Shown one piece after another: positions 20,401-30,827 of a DNA stretch of 64,000 nt. Position numbers and translations under genes: made by a program. The DNA lies in NCBI GenBank assembly GCA_035578175.1, contig JAQMRL010000002.1:79261325-79325324 (forward strand), given 5' to 3'. A model generated the notes under the pieces. The model was not told where the DNA came from. It made no database searches and saw nothing but the letters and a program-made list of their open reading frames with translations. Every line of letters starts with the position of its first letter. Within the stretch, counting starts at the first letter, position 1. Origin of the DNA: Catonia carolina. Its lineage: Eukaryota; Arthropoda; Insecta; Hemiptera; Achilidae.

Positions 20401-21142
20401 TGGGAGAACCTATTTGTTTGGATTACCTGCGGGAACCAGTGTTTACACGGCTGAACTTTACGCTATTAGTAAAGCTCTGTCTGTAGTCTGTGTGCGTGGG
20501 CGTCGGGTGTTGGTGTGCACTGATTCGCTTAGTGCCCTTCAGTCGATTACTGATTTATATTCACGCCACCCGCTAGTTGTAGATGTCCACGGCACCGTGA
20601 AGCAGCTTAATGATAGAGGAGTAAGCGTTGTTTTCTGCTGGGTTCCGGGTCATGCTGGAATCTCGGGAAATGAGGCTGCTGATTTGGCCGCTAAGGAGGC
20701 GGCACGCCAACCGGCTTTCACGCAATATCTGACTGTGTCAGATTTCGTGGGCCTGGTGAAGCGTGTCATCACTGATTCCTGGCAGGTGGAATGGACTGGC
20801 TCTCATGGCAACAAGCTACGTGATATCAAACATGCCGTTAAGCCTTGGCCTACGTCGCTGAGGAACAACAGAAGGGAAGAAGTTGTCATCGCTCGACTTA
20901 GAATTGGGCACACCAGATTAACGCATGGGTATCTCATGACGTCTGGTGATGCTCCAGCGTGTGGCAGATGCGATTGTCCTTTGACAATAAAACATGTTTT
21001 GGTAGATTGTATCTGCTACGCAGCTCTGCGTCGGCGGTTTAAAATACCCTGCGACTTGCGTGATGTACTCGGCGACGATAGCCATGTTTTAGACTCAACA
21101 TTGAGATTTCTTAGATCCATCTGTGTATATAAAGATGTCTAA
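17450..21142 (+). CDS. LINE ORF2: APE endonuclease, reverse transcriptase, RNase H
   Basis: The open frame begins at the codon after the ORF1 stop and runs 1230 codons to TAA. The APE domain starts at once (FNSLIQWNVRGI), then QETML, VLGDFNGHH and GSDHRPVV. RT motifs are SSYRPISLTSVVCKVMERM, FFDLKKAYDTAW, NGIPQGSVIS and the catalytic LFVDDFAIY. RNase H follows with VVYTDGSKSD, YTAELYAISKAL, VCTDSLSAL and WVPGHAGISGNEAADLAA, all four acidic residues present. A C-terminal CGRCDCPLTIKHVLVDC is zinc-finger-like. There is no AUG before the APE start; the first is at 17579, after the catalytic Glu of QET. Translation must therefore use stop readthrough, reinitiation or a non-AUG codon. The protein makes first-strand cDNA at nicked target DNA. 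Confidence 0.92.
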   Translation, partial: LLRCEIPFNSLIQWNVRGIRSRYEDIKILIRDKCPFALCLQETMLQPDIRLSFRGYEMFRKDSLHGGPGGGVAILLHQSMQGINLDIQTDLQAVAIRITVPVSVCVCNIYLPPNTDISYLAIRELLEQLPAPYIVLGDFNGHHYSWGSSLCNGRGHMVERVRSDLDLCLLNDGSETFMSSSTGSWSCLDLTFCSPSLVPRLLWRVLPDLYGSDHRPVVVEFFDYQSVDDLPKRWIEKLARWNEFSSLMESEYEDDDDARSLLSSFVERMSAAAAQSIPKTSGKARRPPVPWWNNRCKEALQDRRRALRIFSRRPTDANLEAYRRARACCRRIFLESKRESWSRYVADINRSTPVTTVWRRLRSVCGRMSPHRIAGLQTDGSVITSPIDIANAIGSSLRSASLTSSYSIQFQNHKKTIESLPFHIADTNDPLNIPFSMPELRKALKVSRNTSPGGDEITLSMIAHLPDSGLRQLLHIFNKIYASRKLPESWKEAIVVPILKPGKDKMLASSYRPISLTSVVCKVMERMVNSRLMWYLEKNDFLAPEQSGFRRGRSSTDHLVALETAICNAFALRQRLVAVFFDLKKAYDTAWRRGILNTLREWGIAGNMLAFIKDFLDDRSFRVRVGQSLSNRFDLENGIPQGSVISCTLFAVAINNIVKSCVYPVKCSLFVDDFAIYVASRNVVSAERALQLTIYRLEEWSRQTGFSFSPEKTKCIQFCRIRTDNVPRLYLMGQYIEVSTEIRFLGVIFDKRLTWVPHIKDLRARCLKVVDILRVLTGTCWGADRSCMIRFYKALVRSRIDYGAVAYSSATPTSLRMLDTIHNSCLRLSTGAFRSSPVVSILVESGEMSLHRRRQQLVLTYFAKLKARPYHFLHDIILNNPCHDLHLMNARLPSPFGVRALGICNNLGIAIPRVYPCYSCLFPPWTIAQLHINFEMCKYSKADTSSVVFNSIFSELVEAIKPSTVVYTDGSKSDVGVGCSFVANGRTYLFGLPAGTSVYTAELYAISKALSVVCVRGRRVLVCTDSLSALQSITDLYSRHPLVVDVHGTVKQLNDRGVSVVFCWVPGHAGISGNEAADLAAKEAARQPAFTQYLTVSDFVGLVKRVITDSWQVEWTGSHGNKLRDIKHAVKPWPTSLRNNRREEVVIARLRIGHTRLTHGYLMTSGDAPACGRCDCPLTIKHVLVDCICYAALRRRFKIPCDLRDVLGDDSHVLDSTLRFLRSICVYKDV

Positions 21143-21571
21143 TGGGGAAACGTTAATGTTGTTTTTATGTTATATGTGTATTTGTGTGTTTTATTTATTT
21201 TTTTTATTTTCGTGGCCCATTTACAGCCTTTTGTGTATGTTTTAAGTCTGTGATATTAATGTAAATTATATTGTTTGCTGTGATACTAGTTTTTAAGATT
21301 TTTATGTGATAGTTTATAAATGTTGTTTATTCCAACTGTGATATTAGATTTAAGTTTGTGTTTGTATGTTTATCTTATAAGTTTTTAAAATAAATGTTCT
21401 TTACTGTAAATTTTATTTATGAATTTTTCTTTATCTGTGATATTTTTAGTTTTAGGAGTTATATTTAAATAAAAAAATATATATTATATTATATTCAAGT
21501 ACGTTCTACACTCGGGCCCTTTACACCCGCGTGTAGAACAACGGGCGATGATAACCGTCTGGTTTTTCGCC

Positions 21572-21609
<38 letters not shown>
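21143..21609 (+). other. LINE 3' UTR and poly(A) tail
   Basis: T/G-rich 3' UTR. It ends with a GC-richer segment that can fold, around ACTCGGGCCCTTTACACCCG, then GTTTTTCGCCCT and 36 A. The conserved-looking GC end next to the tail is a plausible reverse transcriptase recognition site. Confidence 0.6.
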
Positions 21610-21612
<3 letters not shown>

Positions 21613-21622
21613 TACTATTATA
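21610..21622. repeat. Right target-site duplication of the I-like LINE
   Basis: TATTACTATTATA, identical to 15544-15556, directly after the A tail. Confidence 0.92.
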
Positions 21623-23590
21623 ATTAATTAATTATTATTGTTATTATTATTATTACATTGTGTCATTTGTAAAGAGTGAACGTTTTTCTCGAATCGTTTT
21701 GACATAAATATAATAGATTGGCTATTGTAATTTCATAAAAGAAAGACATTTTTGATTCTCCATTTACTGCCTTGTTGTAGATTTCAGTTTTTTTTTCGTT
21801 TGTTAAATGGATAATAAATAAAACAGTACTGGTTTCTGTTTAAGGCAGATTTGTTTAATATTTTTAATGTATAATGGATTATACATTATTATTCTTATTG
21901 TATAATTAATTGTACCTTGATCATTGGTATATTAAAGTTAATTGTAGAATTTTTAAAATTGTTTTTTTCATCTTGTTTATTTATTATTTAATTGAACGAC
22001 ACCGTTGCGTATATTTTTGATGAAATGTCTCCGAGTTTGTAACGTACGATAAGAATAAAAATTATGGTCACTAGTAATTATTCATATTTAAAAGGTTATA
22101 TTTTTAAGTATAAATTGATTTTATTTTATTATTTGTCTCGAGGCACTGTATCAAATTATGGGTTCTATAAATGTGCGCTGCATAATGTTGTTTATGTTAT
22201 TCAAAAATAATTTTGTAATTCGTTTAATAAATAATCAATTTTTATCTTTAGTGGTAATTTTTAATTTGTTTTTTAACACGTCATTTAAATGTTATTAACC
22301 TTTCCTCAGATATATCTGTTTTTATTTGGTTTTTTAACTCTTTGATTACCTCTTTGAAATATTTAAAATAATATAAAAACATTTATTATCAGTTAAAAAT
22401 AACTCAGAATCTATTTTTGGTAATTTTTAATTTAATTACAGTAGAATCTCGGTAATCCGGCCCTTGAAAGTATGAAACCTCATCCAGGACAGATTTTGCT
22501 AAAAGATTTAAATTGAATTAGGGAAATCAACTCGACCTAATTACGGCGGATTTAATATAACATGTATGTTTAGGATTTGATTAAAGAAATGAATAAGCAG
22601 ACCTTAACTATTGTTTAATGGAATAATTTAACAATAAAAAAATAAATTTACAATAACCAATTAAATTTAAATTGTTTCGATGTTCGATTGACTGGATCAA
22701 ATGTAATTGAAACAGTCCAATTTATCGGACACAGGTATTCAAAGGGTTAAAAAAAAATTTTCAGAACTGCACATTTTTATTTTTAAATGACAATTAATTT
22801 GAAACAACTTAAATATTGTTAAAATAAATAATTGACAGATATTTTATGCACAAATTCAATTTTAAATAAGAGATGTTATAAAAATAATTTTAAAATTAAA
22901 CTATATTATTTTCAGCTTCTATATAATTTTCATTGTCATCTGAAACAACCAGGCCTGTTCATTGTTTGTCACATAAAATTTGTAATTTACAACCATAGTA
23001 ATATTAAATTTATAAATAAATCTTTATATTGAATCCTATTGTAAAAATATTTAATTTTTCACTAACCTATTACATGTTAAAGCTGCTATATCGCTTGTTT
23101 TTACATTTTTTTTATAATCGATTTTCTACTGACATGTTTCGATGTACATAAAATTTGAACTATTTTTTTTTTAAATTGATTAAAATTATTTTTCAAAAGT
23201 AAATTTGAATAATTAAAAGGTTTTATATGAATGACTAAAGATACAATATTGTTTAACATTTTGAGTGCTAGGGACAAAAAACGTGGACGTTTATAGAATG
23301 CTTGCCATTTTTGTCTACAATTGAAATATTAATAAAAATAACATTATTAGGAGTATTAAGATGGTACTAACATGGCTGGAAACATCAAATCTTCTAGTTT
23401 TTAATGGTGTATTATAACTTGTTAAATTGTTTTAATAAAATAATAAAACTAACACTTTTTCATAGCACATTTTTTAAAAAAAGAAACAAGAATTTTTCCC
23501 CTGCATTTTGCATGTTGTTTAAACAAATTATTTGAACTATTATACAATTTTATACACAAAAAAACTATTATTCACTTTAATAATACTTTA
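21623..23590. other. AT-rich region, no genes; possible pogo-like end near 22440
   Basis: The first part may be the displaced 3' UTR or downstream flank of importin alpha (AATAAA-type motifs near 21810). CAGTAGAATCTCGGTAATCC at 22440 resembles pogo/Tigger-type terminal repeats, but I could not pair it with a second end. Otherwise nothing is recognised. Confidence 0.4.
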
Positions 23591-23596
23591 TAAACT

Positions 23597-23793
23597 GCGC
23601 CGGCCGCATTGGCGCAGTTGGTAACGTGCTCGCCTCTCATCATGCGGTCCTGGGTTCGAATCCCACTCAGGCATGGCATTTTCATACGTTACAAAAAAAA
23701 AAAATCATTTCATCCTCATTTACACACAGTCACACCCCAACGTCGTCGCTAATGACCTTGTAGTTGATGCGACGTTAAATAAAAAAAAATTAA
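23597..23793 (+). repeat. SINE-B with tail T1
   Basis: Head GCCGCATTGGCGCAGTTGG, B box GGGTTCGAATCCCA, tail GCTAATGACCTTGTAGTTGA and (A)n. It is flanked by ACTTTATAAAC on both sides (target-site duplication). Confidence 0.85.
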
Positions 23794-23889
23794 AAAAAAA
23801 ACTTTATAAACAAAACTGTGTTATTGAATTTAAAAAAAAACAAACCCAAAAATGTCTTTTGTGAAATCAAAACTCATGTGTATAACCTC

Positions 23890-24349
23890 ACTGTTTACTG
23901 TTCCAACAGCTGTTTAGCTATAAGTGAATAAAACACTAACGTACTAGTGCTCTGACGGTGTACTTTAGTACTAAAATGTATGTAAATTCAGAATAAATGA
24001 TCGAATTCCGTATAAGAACGTGCTATTACATAGTATAACCGTGTTTACTGTTTACTATTCCAACAGCTGTTTAGCTATAAGTGAATAAAACACTAACGTA
24101 CCAGCGCTTTGACGGTGTACTTTTGTACTAAAATGTACGTAAATTCAGAATAAATGATCGAATTCCATATAAGAACGTGCTATTACATAGTATAACCGCG
24201 TTTACTGTTTACTATTCCAACAGCTGTTTAGTTATAAAATACTAAAGTACCAGTGCTTTGACGGTGTACTTTTGTACTAAAATCTATGTAAATTCAGAAT
24301 AAATGATCGAATTCCGTTTAAGAACGTGCTATTACATAGTATAACCGCA
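23890..24349. repeat. 157-bp tandem repeat, about 2.9 units
   Basis: TTCCAACAGCTGTTTAG begins at 23901, 24058 and 24215, a spacing of exactly 157 bp each time. The third unit has a small deletion. Each unit contains GAATTC and a near-palindromic CAGCTG. No protein is encoded. Confidence 0.9.
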
Positions 24350-24654
24350 TAAATATGAATTCCGTAAAATTACGTGATCTGCAAGCTGTAAACGTATCAC
24401 CTTTCCTTAAACTGCATGCTTAGCACGCAAAGTGTTAAAAATTTTAATTAATTTTTAAAAGTTTTGAATTTCAAGGTTTGGTGGATTCGCCAAAATATAT
24501 CGGTAGAAAAAACGATTATATAAAAAAAAGGTATAAACAAGTAACATACTAACTGTACCAAGTTTGTGAAAAATTAATAAACTTTAAAATAGGATTAGTA
24601 GTAAATTGTCTAACCAAAAGTAATAATATAAACAATAAATTTAATCTAATAATA

Positions 24655-26158
24655 CGAGGCGTGTTCAGAAAGAAAGTACCGTTTTTAAAAAAACCGAGTA
24701 AAAAAATTTTTTTTCAACACAATTTTATTTCTACTGAAAGCCCAAACCTTAAACTATTTTGCGACATAGTTTCCACCGATGTTCAAACACTTGTCGTAGC
24801 GGGTGATCAATTTGTTTATATCCTCTTCGCAAAAGGTTCCCGCCAACAAATGTAGCCACGACTCCACAGCAGTTTTCACTTCAGCTTGCGATAACCTAAG
24901 CGGTCCGTAACAATTTCGTACAAAAGAGTGCGTCAAATTTGTTGGAAATGGTCAGATAGCGTTGTCATAGTGAAACGTCTGTTCTCTTGGATTTTTTCGT
25001 CAACTACCCTTATCAGATCATTGGTGACGAGAAAAGACTGACCGCTCCAATTCTCATCATGCACATTTGTTCGACCGCCATTGAACATTCTAACCCACTT
25101 TCTCACCATTCCTTCACTCATCACGTCTTTCCCGTAAACATCTCGAAGTTGATGATAAATTTCAGCTGGTTTCACATTCCTTGCGTTCAAAAATCTTATT
25201 ACAGAACGAATCTCACAATCGGCGGGATCACTAATTGTCTTAAACGTTCAGAGAAAACTGAAAACACAACGTAGAACAACTATAGGGTGATTCAAAAAAA
25301 ACGCCGGTTTTGATATATCAAATTAAGAGATTTATTTTATTGAAAAACTGAAAATAAAAACATCAACAAGTTCATCTTTCCTTCCGATTTTATGTATGAA
25401 AAATGTTGTCATGCATGTGTCCTCCTCTACTGCGCTGGCACGCATCAACTCTGTCCATGAAATTGGATATTACTGCACGACAAGGTTCGACTTCCATTTG
25501 CCCGATAACCCGTCGAATTTCCTCCTTCAAGTCATTGATGTTTCGGGGTTTATTGGCATACACCAATGACTTCAGATGACCCCAAAGAGGAAAGTCACAA
25601 GGCGTCAAGTCACACGACCTTGGTAGCCATTGATGGTTGGAATTACGAGAAATGATGCGATCCTGGAACCGTTCACGGAGCAACAACATTGTTTCTCGTC
25701 CAGCGTGACAGGTGGCACCATCCTGCTGAAACCACAACTCGTCAATGTCCATTCCATCCAAATAATGCCACAAAAACTCCCTAATCATCGTACGGTATCG
25801 GTCTCCATTTACTGTCACGGCTTGTCCTTCTTGATTTTCAAAAAAGTAAGGGCCGATGACACCGCCCGACCAAAAGCCGCACCAAACTGTCACTCGCTGT
25901 GCATACAAGAGAAACTACAACTGAATCGTCAATCGGAATTTTCTCCAAAATAGAAATGAGGTCAAACAATGTTGCCAACCGATAAACAAAAATTTACCAG
26001 CCGTTTAAAAACCGGCGCTCTTTTTGAATCACCCTTTACAATGGCGTGAGTCGATAGCCAGTGAACAAGGACGAGTAGTGCGCATGCGCGGAACACCGAT
26101 TGCAGCGCTACAGCGGCAGTAGAATGAAACGGTACTTACTTTCTAAACACGCCTCGTA
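24655..26158 (-). mobile_element. Internally deleted mariner with a second mariner nested inside
   Basis: The outer termini are CGAGGCGTGTTCAGAAAGAA and its mirror TTTCTAAACACGCCTCG, flanked by TA. On the minus strand an N-terminal transposase part is at 25190-24933 (VKPAEIYHQLRDVYGKDVMS, then EKIQENRRFTM). It is followed closely by a C-terminal part (ITRYDKCLNIGGNYV) at 24830-24754. The catalytic middle is missing, so this copy cannot encode an enzyme. The element at 25283-26036 is nested in it. Confidence 0.8.
25283..26036 (-). mobile_element. N-type mariner, copy A (catalytic half retained)
   Basis: The ends are AGGGTGATTCAAAAAAAACG and ...CGGCGCTCTTTTTGAATCAC. The minus-strand frame at 25908-25390 encodes a DDE transposase half: [35 protein letters not shown] and RSCDLTPCDFPLWGHLKSLV. 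The N-terminal DNA-binding domain is deleted (the join to the 5' end is near 25910). Copies B (44873-45817) and C (59623-60552) belong to the same family. Confidence 0.85.
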
Positions 26159-26361
26159 CCATTAAGTGTAATAAATCCCACACACAACATAACCTCACAA
26201 TGAATCTTGAAATTTGTATTGATGTACTACTGGTATGACAACTCTGCAACAAGTAAATCAGTATTTTGAAAGCGAGTCTATAGTTGTCACATGTTCAAAT
26301 AAAGAACAGTTAAGCCCCATTGATCTGGATAACATTTTTAGACAATTGTTTTGTTTAACCC

Positions 26362-26678
26362 CTTTTTTTTATTCCTAATTTGTGTATGTTGCAATCTGTT
26401 CAATTTAGAACAATAAGCAACCCCATGACCCAATGAGATGAGAATGATGTGCATGACGTGTAAATGAGGTATAGTCTTGTACAGACCCAGGTCGACCATT
26501 CCTGAGAGAGTATGGTTAATTAAACCCCAACCATCATAGTACACCGGTAACCACTGTCTAGTATTCAAATCCGTATAAAAGTAACTACCTTTACTAGGAT
26601 TTGAACCCGGAACCTCAAAATCAGCTGTTAAACAGCTGATTTTGGTGACGACTTCACCTCTAGACCAACCCGGTGGGC
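26362..26678 (-). repeat. SINE-A, complete, with target-site duplication
   Basis: TTGTTTAACCC on both sides. On the minus strand the A box is TGGTCTAGAGG, followed by a CAGCTGTTTAACAGCTG hairpin and B box GGTTCAAATCC. The body and short A tail follow. Confidence 0.85.
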
Positions 26679-26689
26679 TTGTTTAACCC

Positions 26690-27780
26690 TTTAATGCATG
26701 ATTTTTTTTGTTTTCAATAAAAAAAATTAAAGTAGGAGGTAAAAAACATTTAGATTAAAGGGAAAAATAATTTAAATTTTTTCTTCTGTTTTTTGGAAAA
26801 TTGAGTTTTTCTTTGAATAACTCCTGAGCAACACTATGGATAAAAAGTATGCGTGAGTGGTAGGCCTATTTTGGATACTAAATAAATATGTGACGTGGAA
26901 CGGGAAAAGGGACCTCTTGTCGGAAGAAAACTGAGTTGTTAGGATCGATATTTGGATTTTCTTTGTAGATTTTTATACTTTACTTTGTTCGGTTGTACTT
27001 TCAATGTACTTGTAATTACTCCTGTAGGAATGACTACGCAATAAAATATGTATTCAAAAATATCAGGGTATTTGGTAAAAAAAAATTTTGAGACCTTCGA
27101 TTGGGTTTCAGCCCGAGTCAAAGGTACCAGACTCCTTTACAGAACCACTCATTCAATAAAACGTTCAGCATTGTCAAACATTAACATTTTTTTAAAACAT
27201 TTAGTATAATTTCTATGCGTTATTTATTCTTAAAATTTAGAAAAGTATGATGTAATAGTTAGAAAATGCATTTAACATCAATTTTTTTAATCAAAAACTT
27301 AAGCTGCCGTAACTTACACAACTTTTGAGAGAAAATCTGAAATTTGCATGTAATTGGTCAGAATTCAATGCTAAATTTAAAAAAGTTAATAGCTCAAATT
27401 ACAAAGTTTTCGACAATAGGTCCCTTTTCGGATTCCGGCTCACATATAGGCAATGACTGATTTATTGTAGTAAAATTTTATTACCTAATTGTGTAAAAAA
27501 ATACTTTATTCCATGATTACTGCAAGCTTTATTACAATTACTAAAAGAAGATAATGGTTATCCGATTTATTACTATTGAACAGAAGGGGTTATGGTAAAG
27601 CTGTAGATATTTCTTATTTAAGTAAAATCTTAATTGTGAACTGTTTTCAACAGTTAAAAATTAACCAATATTGTGTGGTTCTTGCCACACCCGTTCTTAG
27701 CAAGTCGCACGCATCTACAAAGAACAAAAAGTAAACAAAAAATAGTCAAACAGATGATTGTAGGTAGTCACATGTTCCTT
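26690..27780. other. AT-rich region, no recognised feature
   Basis: Short frames only. The segment starts with TTTAACCCTTTAATGCATGA, which looks like the end of an older DNA transposon, but I found no partner end. Confidence 0.4.
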
Positions 27781-27796
27781 AATGTAGCTTGTTATT

Positions 27797-28123
27797 TTTT
27801 TTAATCCCTAATTTTTGTACGTTGCAATCTGTTCAATTCAGAACAATAAGCAACCCCATGACCCATTGAGATGAGGATGATGTGTATGACGTGTAAATGA
27901 GGTGTAGTCTTGCACAGACTCAGGTCGACCATTCCTGAGAGAGTATGGTTAATTGAACCCCAACCATCAAAGTACACCGGTAACCACTGTCTAGCATTCA
28001 AATCTGTATAAAAGTAACTACCTTTACTAGGATTTGAACCAGGAAACTTTGTCTCCGAAAATCAGCTGTTAAACAGCTGATTTTGGCGACGACTTTACAT
28101 CTAGACCAACCCGGTGGGTTTTA
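27797..28123 (-). repeat. SINE-A, complete, with target-site duplication
   Basis: AGCTTGTTATT on both sides. Same A-box, hairpin and B-box order as 26362-26678. Confidence 0.85.
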
Positions 28124-28589
28124 AGCTTGTTATTAACACATAGAACTTCAAAATAAGGCTACCAGAATGGGCTAAAATCATTAATCAAGTTTTATGTTAC
28201 TTCTGAGCAACATTTAATATTTAATTTAACAGATACCTACCGGTTTATTAACTTGGTCAAATTAATAAATACAAACAAATATGTTAAATAGGTAAAGTTT
28301 GAATACGAATGTTTTGTATCAGAGTAATACTTCAATCGTTCTCCCAGCATGCATCACTCATTCATTATACCTCACCCGTACCCTTCAACCCGCAACTACA
28401 CGCAGTTTGGAACCGTACAATACATACATCATCATTCTTTTAGGATTGCTTGCCAGGCCCAACACAAATCTCAAGTGTTGTTATGAAAATTTATTACCTG
28501 TACAATAACAGATTAATTGTTATGTACATTTAAGACGAAAGAAAATACATAAAGGATTAAATCTACTAGTTGTTGAAACTAAATAATAT

Positions 28590-28765
28590 TAATTGGCTGT
28601 TTTCGTAGCGTATTGGCCTGCCACACGGAGGTCCCGGGTTCGATTCCTGACCAGGGTCTGGAAATAATTTTCACGTGTCAAATCATACAGTTAATGTTTA
28701 CATACTCCACCGTAATGGCTAATGACCAAGCAGTTGATGTGACTTTAAATAAATAAATTTAAAAA
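28590..28765 (+). repeat. tRNA-like SINE with another head and tail T1
   Basis: The head has TAGCGTATTGGCCTGCC and the B box GGGTTCGATTCC. The tail (GCTAATGACCAAGCAGTTGA, then TTTAAATAAATAAA) is the T1 tail of SINE-B copies. The head differs from SINE-B. Confidence 0.6.
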
Positions 28766-28984
28766 AAAAACATTAAAAAGTGTAATTTCAGAAATACCCA
28801 TACGTTACCTCTTTGGGACTATCCAGTACTTATGGAAATAACTCGGGAAAGGTTAATAAATGCATTTACAATTTTACCAAAATAAAAAAATATTATGTAG
28901 TTTTTATAAAAATATAAAATAAACTATTATTTTTTTTATTTTTTATCAAACATACTATGTAGGATTTTTAAACAGCCGTATTAT

Positions 28985-29305
28985 TTAAAATTGAAATATA
29001 TATTTCTAACCACCAGAATACGGTAACATAAAACACTTACCAGTGTTTATAGCGCTTTCTTGTATCTTGTACACATCTTCAGTAAATTAAAATTTATTTT
29101 ACGTCAAAATTTAAAACTTCCTGCTCCTACCATGGTAGATAAGGAATAGTAGATTCTTATATTTAAAACATAAATTAAAAAATTATATAAAATAAATTTT
29201 AATTTACTGAAGATGTGTACAAGATACAAGAAAGCGCTATAAACATTGGTAAGTGTTTTATGTTACCGTATTCTAAAGGTTCGAAATATATATTTCAATT
29301 TCAAA
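28985..29305. repeat. Palindrome with two hammerhead-like motifs
   Basis: Arms about 28985-29100 and 29185-29305 are near-perfect inverted copies with an ~85-bp spacer. Each arm contains CTGAAGA, a GTGT/ACA(A) stem, then GAAAGCGCT. The + copy is at 29207-29240 and the - copy at 29082-29050. Sequence related to one arm plus spacer recurs at 56000-56135. Probably derived from Penelope-like element ends. Confidence 0.75.
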
Positions 29306-29309
29306 ATAA

Positions 29310-29624
29310 TCTATAATTATTATTTAAATTTTTACTTCACACATTTAAAACAAATATCTTTTAAAGTAGATATTTTTAAAAAATTCCTTTTAATGTTATT
29401 AATTGTCCAACATTTTTTATGTTATATTTTTTTTATAGTAATATTATTATCTGTGTAATTTTAATAGATTCTTAATTAATATAAATTTGTGCATGCTTTC
29501 TAGGCAAATATATAAATTATAATTAAAATTATATTTTGTGTAGTTATCTACCTAATATTACCTTTATTTCGTATTAACCTTTTTTATTAATATTTATTTA
29601 TTGAATGATTTTATCCATTTTTGT

Positions 29625-29663
<39 letters not shown>

Positions 29664-30120
29664 GAAATGTGGTTCATGTATCACAATTTGTGTAATTTGT
29701 CTTAGATGTTTTTTTTTGTAATCCTTATTTCCAGAGAACCATTAAATTTATTTGATGTGGTTTTTAAACTTTTCTTAACACTTTTATATCTGATTAATAA
29801 TTTATGGTAGATTAAAACACTTGAGGAAAGAAAAGTTGTTTATGAGAATATTTTCTGCTAAAGAAACCCAGAAATTAGTTTTTTTTCAGCATGTGTTTTA
29901 CAAAAAAAAAAAAATCGTTAATTTTACAATAATTATTGCTTTATACTTATATGGTTTTAAAAATTCAAAAATGATTGCATGCATTATAAATAAATGTACT
30001 GATTACATAAATAAAATAAATAAATAAATATATTCCAAGATTTAAATTAAAAAATTGTTAGGACACAAATATATAAAATCTATACTAATATTATAAAGAC
30101 AAAGCGTGTTTCATTAATAC
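29310..30120. other. AT-rich region with (AAT)n microsatellite
   Basis: (AAT)n at 29627-29663. No gene or transposon is recognised. Confidence 0.6.
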
Positions 30121-30138
30121 AGGCTAATTTCCAAAACT

Positions 30139-30455
30139 TTTTTTTTCCTAATCTGTGTACGTTGCAATCTGTTCAATTGAGAACAATAAGCAACCCCATG
30201 ACCCAATGAGATGAGGATGATATGTATGACGTGTAAATGAGGTGTAGTCTTGTACAGACTCAGGTTGACCATTCCTGAGAGAGTATAGTTAATTGAACCC
30301 CAAACATCAAAGTACACCGGTAACCACTGTAGCATTCAAATCCGTATAAAAGTAACTACCTCTACTAGGATTTGAACCAGGAACCTTCACCTCTGAATCA
30401 GCTGTTGAACAGCCGATTTTGGCGATGACTTCACCTCTAGACCAACCTGGTGGGT
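30139..30455 (-). repeat. SINE-A with 14-bp target-site duplication
   Basis: TAATTTCCAAAACT on both sides. The body matches the other SINE-A copies. The head hairpin is slightly degraded. Confidence 0.85.
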
Positions 30456-30827
30456 TAATTTCCAAAACTGAACAGATTTTCATGAAATTTTAACATCATA
30501 TTCATATTTATATACACAGCAACATTTTATTTTTAAATTTTCAAAGGTTTCCCCTTATAGGTTTGTGACAAAATATTATATCAGAAGCATTGTACACGAA
30601 AAGTGCTAGTGACGTAATATTTTGTTGCCTACAGTCAATAATGCGTATCAGTCTTTTGTAGTAAAATTTTATATACTGTTAATTTTCTTAAATATACTTT
30701 TTAAAATTTCATATAATAAAAAATAATTATAAGTAGAAAAAATAACAGTACTTTGGGTTTAAAGAAAATCAACCTTTAAGGGGTTAACAATGGACAATGG
30801 GCTTTTTCATCTTTATTCAGTAACGTA

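Larger units (their letters stand above)
15557..21609 (+). mobile_element. Complete I-like non-LTR retrotransposon (6.05 kb)
   Basis: The boundaries are set by a perfect 13-bp duplication. The order is: GC-rich 5' UTR (15557 to about 16066/16159), ORF1 with three zinc knuckles, ORF2 with APE endonuclease, RT and RNase H, a 3' UTR of about 430 bp, and a 36-A tail (21574-21609). Base composition is clearly richer in GC than the surroundings. An APE-RT-RNase H order with a CCHC ORF1 fits the I superfamily (I, Nimb and relatives); the exact clade is not settled. No disabling mutation is seen apart from the single stop between the ORFs, which may be natural. It inserted 282 bp after the importin alpha stop codon. 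Confidence 0.9.
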
